Source: CAZJBP01 sp964544115
GTDB taxonomy: Bacteria > Verrucomicrobiota > Kiritimatiellia > UBA8416 > JADHWI01
Assembly (NCBI GenBank): GCA_964544115.1
Contig: CAZJBP010000223.1
Location: 1-5,133 of the forward strand
Length of the DNA: 5,133 nt
Direction: 5' to 3'
Position 1 is the first letter of the stretch. The number at the start of each line of letters is the position of its first letter. A program made the position numbers and the translations under genes. The notes under the pieces are model-generated. The model made no database searches. It was not told where the DNA came from and worked only from the letters and a program-made list of their open reading frames with translations. Shown here in pieces: positions 1 through 5,133 of the stretch.

Positions 1-2
1 TA

Positions 3-86
3 ATTCTTGGTGATTACGTTGCCGCCGCCCTCTGGTCACTAATCGGCGTAATCTTTCACATGCCCGCCTATCAGGCGTTTCATTAA
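3..86 (+). CDS. C-terminal tail of a plus-strand gene (5' truncated), unidentified, probably membrane protein
   Basis: An open frame enters from the left edge (first full codon at 3) and stops at TAA 84-86, giving 27 residues. They are strongly hydrophobic and aromatic: a stretch like DYVAAALWSLIGVIF is followed by a short polar end, HMPAYQAFH. This looks like a last transmembrane helix plus a short tail, so a permease or other integral membrane protein is plausible, but I do not recognise the family. The frame shows protein-like composition right up to the stop. It ends 68 bases before the stop codon of the oxidase on the other strand, so the two genes are convergent. A chance open frame cannot be excluded at this length. 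Confidence 0.5.
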   Translation: MLGDYVAAALWSLIGVIFHMPAYQAFH

Positions 87-102
87 TCATTTATAAAAAA
101 AT

Positions 103-142
103 AGGGCCTCGGGGGTAGAGATTAACTCACCCCCGAGGCCCT
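103..142 (-). terminator. Rho-independent terminator of the multicopper oxidase gene
   Basis: A perfect 14-bp inverted repeat (103-116 with 129-142) consists almost entirely of GC pairs and encloses a 12-base loop. Within the loop, GAG 118-120 can pair further with CTC 126-128 across one bulged A. Read on the minus strand, the stem begins 12 bases after the TAA stop (155-157) and is followed by TATTTTTTATAAA, a good U-tract. On the plus strand the stem is followed by GTGTGTTAGTGG, not T-rich, so it should serve the oxidase much better than the convergent plus-strand gene. Confidence 0.9.
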
Positions 143-154
143 GTGTGTTAGTGG

Positions 155-2954
155 TTACGGTGTGGTTATGCTGATAGTCACCCAAGCGGACGTGCCGCCA
201 AGGTTGAATGCACGGACTCTGAGATAGAAGGTCGTGCCGCGAGCCACATTCCCCGTTCTGTACGTGATCGCGTTCGCGCCCAGCGTGGCAGTGCCCCCGA
301 TGGGAACGAAGTTCGGGTCGAGACTATACTGAACGGTGTAACCGGTATTGTTGGTGGCCACGTCTGTCCAGTTCAGCGTGATCCTAGCGTTGGTATTGTT
401 TCGTATCGCAGCTGTAACAGTTACGTTCGTCGGCGCAGCCGGAAGGCTGGGTACGACCACCGTTGCTGTGTTGGTATAAGCCGATGAGATAGCACCGGCT
501 ACAGCCATAACACGATAGGCGTAGGTATTGCCAGCTGCTACAGTCGTGTCGACATAGGTAACACCGCCTGTGCCGTTCCGCGGACCTCGCGCTGCAATCT
601 GGCTGAATGCCCCCCCGTTAACAGATCGCTCCATGATGAAGCCCGTTTCGATGGTGGAGTTATCTCTAAAGGTCAAACTTACCTGTGTGACTGCATTAAG
701 TGTAGCAACCAGGTTGGTCGGGGCTAGAAGGATCACAGATACGCTGGCTGTGTTGGAATAAGCCGATGACAAAGCACCGGCTACAGCCTTAACACGGTAA
801 GCGTAGGTATTGCCAACTGCTACAGTCGTGTCGAGATAGGTAACATTGCCTGTGCCAGCGTTTGCAGCCAGCGCAACGAGTTGAACAAATGCCCCCCCGT
901 TAACAGATCGCTCCATGATGAAGACCGTTTCGATGTTGGAGTTATCTCTGAAGGTCAAGCTTACCTGCGAGCCTGCATTAAGTGTAGCAACCAGGTTGCT
1001 CGGCGCCACCGGTAGTCGAAGTACCACAGTCACCGTGTTCGAGTAAGCCGATGAAAGGGTTCCGTTCTTGGCATAAACACGGTAGGCATAGCTATTACTT
1101 GCGACCACGGTTGTGTCGAGATACGTGACGTTGCCGGTGCCTGTAAGTGGCCCTGGCGCTGCCAGTTGGGCAAATGCCCCACCGTTCACGGAGCGTTCGA
1201 TCACGAAGCCCGTCTCGTTGGTGGCATTATCCATCCAAGTGAGTTGGATCTGCGGTCCTGCCTGAAGAACGGCAGCCAGATTTGTCGGCGCCGCCGGCGG
1301 TGTGGGGACGGGCGTCAGGATCGACGAAGTGTTAGACCAGGCGGAGTAGCTGATTGTGTTCTCAGCGCGGAGCCTGTAGTAGTAAGTGATTCCCAGTTCT
1401 ACGGTGGTGTCCACAAACGCCGTCGCAGCCGGATCGGCCACGCTGAACTCCGCTACTCCCAGAGTGAAGTCAGCGTCAGTTGCTCGCTGGATCAGCAGGT
1501 TAGTAGCTGCGGGAACCGTGGAGTTGTTCGTCCACGCCAAGTCCACCGAGCCACCCCAGACGGCTGTCAGACTCGACGGGACGGCAGGCGAGACCAGGAA
1601 GTCAATCGGCCGCATCATCTCCATTTCCTCGTGGCTGAGGACGTGGCAGTGAAGCATGTACTCCCAGCCGTAGTTGTAGGGCGCGTTGCTGATGATCACC
1701 GGGCCATTCCCTGTGACAGGGTCCCAACTCTGCCAAGTCGCGCCCACCGGCATCGTTGGATCAAGTAAACGGACACTATCAGGAATCTTGAAGGGGATGT
1801 CAGGAGCATACGGTCGCATCGCAACTATCGTGTCTTCAAGCGGGCTGACTCTGATAGTTTCCTTCCAGCCAAGCTCGTTGGCGTCCGGCAGTCTGATCGC
1901 GCCGTCCCATCCGACACGGTTGACCAATTGAACGTTAAATAGGTGGAAGTGGATGGGATGGGTGTCCACGCCGTTGTGCGTGAATTTCCATATCTGGGTA
2001 CCATCACCAAGAACGGGTGTTAACAGAGTCGCCGTCGTGTTGTTCACGAGAATCTCAGTGGACGGGTCCATGTAGGCCAACGGGCTGAAGGCCTGTGTCA
2101 GAGCATTGGTCCCAGGGACTTCGGTGCCCAGCTTGCCACTCATCCGTCCCCACTGGTCGTATACCCCACCCATCTCGTCATGGAGGGCTTTCCGGGCCAT
2201 TGGGATTGAGAGCCGCGTGCCGTCGAGAGTCTCGAAGGGCAGTGAGGTGGTGGATATCCCGGAGTAGCCCCACCATGGCGAAGCTGCCGGAAAGAGTTTG
2301 TCGGGGTTTGTCCCGATCGGCCTTGTATAGGCCGAATCGTAGGCCGACTGCCCTACGAGTATCGGATCCTGTGCCCGCTCAAACACACCAGGATGCCCCG
2401 TCGCCGAGGCCCACTCGGTCTCAAGCGCGGTCTGACCGAGCCATGGGTCGACCACAGCGTCGGCGCGGACAATGATCTGCATGACCGTGCGCACGTTGGG
2501 ACCGAAGCCCGGCAGAGTCGGCCAATGGCTGCCTGTATCGCGCATGTCGGGCATGCCGGTGTAGTAATCTTGGCGAGGGTCGAGCGCAGGGAACGCCACT
2601 GGAGCGTCGTTGTAGAGAATCAGGGTCTTGCCGGCATAGCCGGAGAAGTCAACAATGACGTCAGCGCGTTCCGCACACCCCAGGAGGAGTGAATGATCGA
2701 TGACGTTGCCCATGTTGAATGTCGTCTGGTCCCAGTTCCAGGTAATCGGCCGGGCGGGAATCACCGCAGGCGCGGGAAGGAAGCCTCCCTCGGTGCCGAT
2801 CTGGATCCAGTCGGGACCTTTCAGAGCAGGATCAGGCACGCCGCCTTCTCTTCCGTCCATCGGCCAGTCGTCAGGTAAGCTCCCGTCATTGCATGCCGGC
2901 ACCATTTTGACCTCGGTCAACGGCGATGATCGCTGAGGGTCCGGAACCGATACA
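155..2954 (-). CDS. Large multicopper oxidase, C-terminal piece: cupredoxin domains with copper loops 3 and 4, then five Fn3 domains
   Basis: This is the 3' part of the gene split by the N gap. The frame is open from the gap edge (first full codon 2953-2951) to TAA 157-155, 932 codons. TTG at 2920 is only an internal Leu codon: the frame is open upstream of it and has no ribosome binding site. Residues 614 to about 780 continue the middle cupredoxin domain, with the family-like TEVKMVPA and ADVIVDFSGYAGKTL. Copper loop 3 is HPIHFH (His944, 947, 949; DNA 1943-1960). Copper loop 4 is HCHVLSHEEMEMM (His1047, Cys1048, His1049, His1053, axial Met1058; DNA 1613-1651). The His-Cys-His core is the electron path from the type 1 copper to the trinuclear cluster, and no ligand is missing. 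Residues from about 1069 to 1544 form five Fn3 domains, probably for binding to a surface or polymer. The protein ends inside the last Fn3, with no visible sorting signal. Loops 3 and 4 lie about 100 residues apart, roughly twice the CueO spacing, as I recall for large multicopper oxidases. The substrate is not predictable. Confidence 0.92.
158..442 (-). other. Fibronectin type III domain 5 (C-terminal, divergent copy)
   Basis: Residues about 1450-1544 start with PAAPTNVTV and carry the Fn3 landmarks LNWTD, YTVQYS and TTFYLRVRAFN. This copy has clearly diverged from domains 2 to 4: it lacks the ERSVNGGAF strand they share and reads more like a generic bacterial Fn3. The protein ends only four residues after its last beta strand. 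Confidence 0.85.
443..1006 (-). repeat. Tandem 282-bp duplication encoding Fn3 domains 3 and 4
   Basis: Two adjacent units (443-724 and 725-1006) align without gaps at an offset of exactly 282 bp, 94 codons. By hand count they are roughly 80 percent identical. Blocks of complete identity include 36 bases (606-641 and 888-923) and 26 bases (691-716 and 973-998). Both encode Fn3 domains with near-identical strands (FRDNS.IET.FIMERSVNGG, DTTVA.GNTYAYRV.AVAGA). Identity persists at synonymous positions, which points to recent duplication or ongoing gene conversion. The largest difference is a patch around 575-600 / 857-882, in the loop after the NGGAF strand. Confidence 0.9.
1019..1297 (-). other. 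Fibronectin type III domain 2
   Basis: Residues about 1165-1257 begin PAAPTNLAAV and share ERSVNGGAFAQL, GTGNVTYLDTTV and SSAYSNT with Fn3 domains 3 and 4. The DNA match to its neighbour is at an offset of 285 bp and is visibly weaker than the match between copies 3 and 4. It therefore looks like the older member of the same expansion. Confidence 0.88.
1310..1585 (-). other. Fibronectin type III domain 1, adjoining the oxidase core
   Basis: Residues about 1069-1160 begin VPSSLTAVWG and contain VDLAWTNNS, NLLIQRATDADF and ITYYYRLRAEN, the usual Fn3 strands with the conserved Trp and the Y.YRVRA strand. It follows the oxidase core after only about eight residues (PIDFLVSPA). A Pro/Thr linker (TPVPTPPAAP) separates it from the next domain. 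Its sequence is unlike the 94-residue repeats downstream. Confidence 0.85.
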
Positions 2955-2964
2955 NNNNNNNNNN
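2955..2964. other. Assembly gap (10 N) inside the oxidase gene, probably a hidden 4-bp overlap
   Basis: Ten Ns lie between two pieces of one cupredoxin domain. The left flank ends in TACA (2951-2954) and the right flank starts with TACA (2965-2968). Taken literally, the gap puts the two halves in different frames and the upstream half runs to a stop near 2917. If the ten Ns and one TACA copy are removed (14 bases), the minus strand reads GAC CCG GCT GTA TCG GTT CCG GAC, that is DPAVSVPD. The gene then becomes one frame of 1545 codons from 4803 to 155. The N run is therefore most likely a nominal scaffold spacer. A true gap of unknown length whose flanks share TACA by chance remains possible. 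Confidence 0.85.
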
Positions 2965-4803
2965 TACAGCCGGGTCGGCAACGTAGAACTGCAAGTTGAA
3001 GAATCTGTCGTTCGCCGCGTTTAGGATTCGGAAGCGGTAGGCCTTCGGATCCACAGTGAGCGTGGGATAGGCCGTTCCGTTGACGAGCGGGGTGTCGTTA
3101 TAATGCTCCATCCCTACGGATGGGTCAGGCACGCCAGGCATGTACTTCGGCTCCCAAGGGCGCGTCGCAGGGCCGTCACTAAGGTACGGCACTCCGTTGG
3201 GATCGATATCGCCCGCGAACCAGGAATCGTAGTATGGGTTCGGCACTGGCCCGTGCTGGATATCCGTCACCGGTGGCCAGAACCAGGGACCATAATGCCA
3301 GCGGCCCATGGGAGCCATGCCGGAGAGGTCAGCCGGGTTTTGCGCCGGCATGTAAACGTGAGGGACCCAGAGGTCGCCGGTCTTGAAGTCGGGATAGCCG
3401 TTCCCGTCTCCATCAGCGCCGGTACCCCAGCGCCAGGTTGGATCGGTATCGCCGATTGTGGCGGCGTCCACGAATGTCTTGTCCTGGATGATCAACGGAA
3501 TTTGCTCTGCCGGAATGTAGTTGCCGGCGACCAGCGCATCCTCTACTGGATCCTGAATCACATAGCCCGCTGCCTCGCCGACATAAACGTTGAGTCGGGT
3601 GATTCCATACACGTGGTCGTGGAAGAACATCAGACGGGAACTCTGCTGGTTAGTCCAATAGAAGGTCATGCCACCGGGACCGGGATCGGGCATATCGGGC
3701 ACGTTGTAAGTGCTGGCGCCCGCCGGATAGGAAGTGGTCTCACCCGCGGGTGTGACCCACTGGTGGGGCGTGCCGTCACTGATCCACGGCGTTAGGCCGC
3801 CATGGAGATGCAGGGTACCGCGGTTCTGTGTATACCCCTCCATGTCCATGTGCAACCCCACGATTCCAGCCTTGGTCAATCTGTTCAAAGCCGGATCAGC
3901 AGGGCCGCCGGGGTCCGTGGCGAGAGTCACCTGAAACGTTGTCGCAGTCAGCCCTGCGGCCTTGATCATGTACATGCCATTGTAGGTAGGCGGTATGAAA
4001 GTATCGAGATGCACCATATCGCCAGCCATGAAACCGTGTGGCGTTTTGGTAGTGATAAGGACGGTAGAACCGCTTACCACATGCCCCGATTGGGCCGCCA
4101 CCATTCCCTTTGGCCCCATTCCGGAGCCCATGACGGTTGTATCTACGGGTATGAAGAGGTTGCCGTCACTGCCAATGGGAAGCATGTTGGTAAACTTGAT
4201 GCGAACGGGGCGGTCCTTTTGCGCGATGATGAGCGGTCCCAAATAATGGATCGGCGCCACATCTACGCCATTCTTGACCTGAACGTATCCACGCAACGTG
4301 GTTGAGGGCAGGTCCGAGTGCATTTTCTCAGTATACTGCCGCAGCTCGAGCTCGTAGTAGTCGGACCCGGGATATGCCAAAGTATCCGCAACCGCTACAG
4401 GGATGTACTGCCCCAGGTTGTTGGCGCCGGTGGGACCTAGCTTCGACAGCGTATCCACAAACTTCCTCAACGGCGGACTGTAAGCCCAGTTCGGCACCGT
4501 CGGGCTGAAGTAGTCGGGGACATCACCCTGGCCAATCTGCGGCTCGGGCGGAGGCGCGAATAGAGAACTAATTCCGCCTGCCTGTTGGCTACTTAAGATC
4601 GCTTCGCGGGCCGCCTTTACGCGGGCAACCGCGGCATTTCTTTGAGCTTGCGTCACTCTCTTTGACATCTTCTCGGCCACCGCCGCGCGGTTATGCCCCT
4701 GCTTCTGTGCCGCGCTTTGCGCCGGGGCAGCCATAGCCAATGAGACAACGGCCAACATCGAAAATAATGTCCCCTTCATAAGGGTAAGACGTCTTATATT
4801 CAT
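2965..4803 (-). CDS. Large secreted multicopper oxidase, N-terminal piece: signal peptide, cupredoxin domains with copper loops 1 and 2
   Basis: This is the 5' part of the gene split by the N gap, 613 codons from ATG 4803-4801 to the gap edge. ATG is preferred over the TTG at 4821 because a GGAG ribosome binding site sits five bases before it, and the TTG start would place that site inside the gene. Residues 1-28 form an export signal. Residues about 33-73 are a basic Ala-rich segment, followed by a Pro-rich linker. Cupredoxin 1 begins near PIHYLGPLIIAQKDRPVRIKF. Copper loop 1 is LHLHGG (His332, His334; DNA 3802-3810) and loop 2 is FHDH (His395, His397; DNA 3613-3621). Both supply type 2/3 copper ligands, and the family pattern WISDGTPHQWVTPA lies between them. 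An extra domain of about 65 residues is inserted just before loop 1. A DGDGNGYPD loop resembles a calcium site. The middle cupredoxin (YRFRILNAANDRFFNLQFYVADP) runs into the gap. Family members couple one-electron oxidation of a substrate to four-electron reduction of oxygen. The overall type resembles OmpB/MofA-like large proteins, from memory. Confidence 0.93.
3388..3414 (-). other. Possible EF-hand-like calcium-binding loop in the oxidase
   Basis: Residues 464-472 read D-G-D-G-N-G-Y-P-D, matching the DxDxNGxxD pattern of EF-hand, dockerin and thrombospondin type 3 calcium loops. It lies between TWRWGTGA and the family-like TGDLWVPHVYMPAQNP, in what should be an exposed loop between cupredoxin domains. 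Only the loop motif is visible, and flanking helices are not evident, so calcium binding is an inference. Confidence 0.4.
3898..4089 (-). other. Inserted beta domain (FCCH / phage-tail-like) within cupredoxin 1
   Basis: Residues about 239-302 carry VLITTKTPHGFMAGDMVHLD, then PPTYNGMYMIKAAG and TATTFQVTLATDPGGPA. From memory this follows a small beta-barrel pattern common in phage tail, baseplate and bacterial surface proteins (V.I.T..PHG...GD.V.I......YNG...V....T.TTF.V.L). That pattern is often reported as similar to the FCCH domain of ubiquitin E1. It sits between the family segment FIPVDTTVMGSGMGP and the copper loop 1 segment YTQNRGTLHLHGG, which I recall as nearly adjacent in related oxidases. 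Confidence 0.55.
4720..4803 (-). other. Signal peptide of the oxidase
   Basis: Residues 1-28 have a charged start (MNIRRLTLMKG), a hydrophobic core (TLFSMLAVVSLAMA) and an AxA site at Ala26-Pro27-Ala28, so cleavage after Ala28 is likely. An Arg-Arg pair at 4-5 recalls a Tat signal, the route used by CueO, but the residues after it (Leu-Thr-Leu-Met-Lys) fit the Tat consensus poorly. Sec or Tat export cannot be decided by eye. Confidence 0.85.
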
Positions 4804-4808
4804 TTCAT

Positions 4809-4816
4809 CTCCCTCT
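4809..4816 (-). promoter_or_regulatory. Ribosome binding site that fixes the oxidase start
   Basis: The minus strand reads AGAGGGAG just upstream of the gene, with GGAG at 4812-4809 and a five-base spacer (ATGAA) to ATG 4803-4801. The out-of-phase ATG at 4808 stops after two codons. This site supports the ATG at 4803 over TTG 4821. Confidence 0.85.
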
Positions 4817-4933
4817 TTCAAGTGCCGTCATGAGTGATGGATTTCAGAGACTTGCCTAATTAACAGCGATCTGATCAATCACAAATCACGGTCACGTTGG
4901 TATTTTGAATAGACCGGACTATTCATTTATTAT

Positions 4934-4962
4934 AATATACGGTACATATTTAGTTTTGGCAA
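4934..4962 (-). promoter_or_regulatory. Predicted sigma-70-type promoter of the oxidase gene
   Basis: On the minus strand, TTGCCA (4962-4957) is followed by a 17-base spacer and TATATT (4939-4934), a good match to the -35/-10 consensus in the most AT-rich part of the region. An overlapping TATAAT (4934-4929) lies next to it but is spaced 22 bases from the same -35. The predicted transcript would have a leader of roughly 120 bases. AT-rich DNA yields such matches by chance, so confidence is moderate. Confidence 0.45.
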
Positions 4963-5056
4963 GTAATTTTGAAAAATAATTTAGAAAAGCTAAATATTCT
5001 GGTGTTTTGAGATTAGCTTGTTCACCGACACGCATATCCGGCATACTCTTAGGTTG

Positions 5057-5064
5057 AGAGGTGA
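5057..5064 (+). promoter_or_regulatory. Ribosome binding site of the divergent plus-strand gene
   Basis: AGAGGTGA lies nine bases before ATG 5074 and closely matches the anti-Shine-Dalgarno complement. It is the main support for a gene starting here. A GTG at 5065 in the same frame would sit directly against the site and is less likely. Confidence 0.6.
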
Positions 5065-5073
5065 GTGTGTGAA

Positions 5074-5133
5074 ATGACAAGAAACGCGGAACCGGTGGAG
5101 ATACTATCTGGGCTCTATTTGTTTGTTGATACT
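5074..5133 (+). CDS. Start of a divergent plus-strand gene (3' truncated), unidentified
   Basis: ATG 5074 opens a frame that runs to the window edge, giving 20 codons: MTRNAEPVEILSG, then a hydrophobic LYLFVDT. A strong ribosome binding site precedes it, and an in-frame stop at 5062-5064 bounds the start from upstream. The fragment is too short to identify. Its divergent position makes it a candidate regulator or partner of the oxidase, but nothing in the residues shows this. Confidence 0.5.
   Translation, partial: MTRNAEPVEILSGLYLFVDT

Larger units (their letters stand above)
4804..5073. other. AT-rich intergenic region between divergent genes
   Basis: About 270 bases separate the oxidase start from the start of the divergent plus-strand gene. 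The stretch 4915-5000 is strikingly AT-rich compared with the coding DNA. I see no credible gene or RNA gene here. It contains a plausible minus-strand promoter (4934-4962), an interrupted inverted repeat ATATTTAG / CTAAATAT (4946-4953 and 4990-4997), and only weak plus-strand promoter candidates, such as TTGTTC 5018-5023 with CATACT 5042-5047. Confidence 0.7.

Noticed and set aside
1166..1768. 200-codon plus-strand open frame opposite the oxidase
   Set aside because: It lies fully antisense to copper loop 4 and the first Fn3 domains. Its translation is low-complexity, rich in Arg, Val and His, and shows no domain. It is a shadow of the real frame.
2918..2920. TTG as the start of an independent 921-aa gene
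   Set aside because: The frame is open upstream to the gap, there is no Shine-Dalgarno, and the sequence begins in the middle of a cupredoxin domain. It is an internal leucine codon of the split gene.
3103..3795. 230-codon plus-strand open frame opposite the N-terminal oxidase piece
   Set aside because: It is antisense to clearly conserved cupredoxin sequence including copper loop 2. Its own translation has no recognisable motif and no ribosome binding site stands out.
155..4803. Frameshifted pseudogene
   Set aside because: The only frame change coincides exactly with the N run, and all copper ligands are intact on both sides. An assembly gap explains it better than a mutation.
4819..4821. 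TTG start giving six extra residues at the oxidase N-terminus
   Set aside because: The GGAG ribosome binding site lies downstream of this codon and is correctly spaced for the ATG at 4803.
4956..4973. Sigma-54-like promoter on the plus strand (TTGGCAAG then TTTTGAA)
   Set aside because: The -24 GG is present, but the essential -12 GC is TG at the required spacing.
4982..4996. Small hairpin around TTTAG / CTAAA
   Set aside because: The stem has only five or six AT-rich base pairs in very AT-rich DNA and no following T-tract, so it cannot be called a terminator.

Overview
The window is dominated by one minus-strand gene for a very large secreted multicopper oxidase. A 10-N assembly gap (2955-2964) splits it into two pieces in different frames. 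Both flanks of the gap end in the same four bases (TACA). If that is treated as a 4-bp overlap and collapsed, the frames rejoin into one uninterrupted coding sequence of 1545 codons (1544 aa from the ATG at 4803). The sequence therefore supports one gene interrupted by an assembly artefact rather than two genes or a pseudogene. Residue numbers below use this joined 1544-aa numbering.

Layout, left to right. Positions 3-86 are the hydrophobic C-terminal tail of a plus-strand gene that enters from outside the window. Positions 103-142 are a GC-rich hairpin with a U-tract on its minus-strand side, acting as terminator for the oxidase. Positions 155-4803 (minus) are the oxidase. Read in its own direction it has a signal peptide, a basic Ala-rich helix, a cupredoxin region with copper loops 1 and 2, an unusual inserted beta domain, the middle cupredoxin (where the gap lies), copper loops 3 and 4, and five C-terminal fibronectin type III (Fn3) domains. 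Fn3-3 and Fn3-4 are a recognisable 282-bp tandem DNA duplication. Positions 4804-5073 are an AT-rich intergenic region with a plausible promoter for the oxidase. Positions 5074-5133 are the first 20 codons of a divergent plus-strand gene with a good ribosome binding site.

The oxidase appears to be a stand-alone transcription unit, with its own promoter region and terminator and flanking genes on the opposite strand. All four copper-binding loops are intact, so it should be catalytically competent. Its size, export signal and Fn3 tail suggest action outside the cytoplasm, possibly on the cell surface. It resembles the large multicopper proteins linked to metal redox chemistry (the Geobacter OmpB / Leptothrix MofA type) more than the small copper-detoxifying CueO type. 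The substrate cannot be read from sequence.

The organism is a bacterium, judged by Shine-Dalgarno starts, an intrinsic terminator and an export signal. It has moderately GC-rich coding DNA and AT-rich intergenic DNA. A metal-cycling Gram-negative such as a Geobacter relative would fit, but this is a weak inference.
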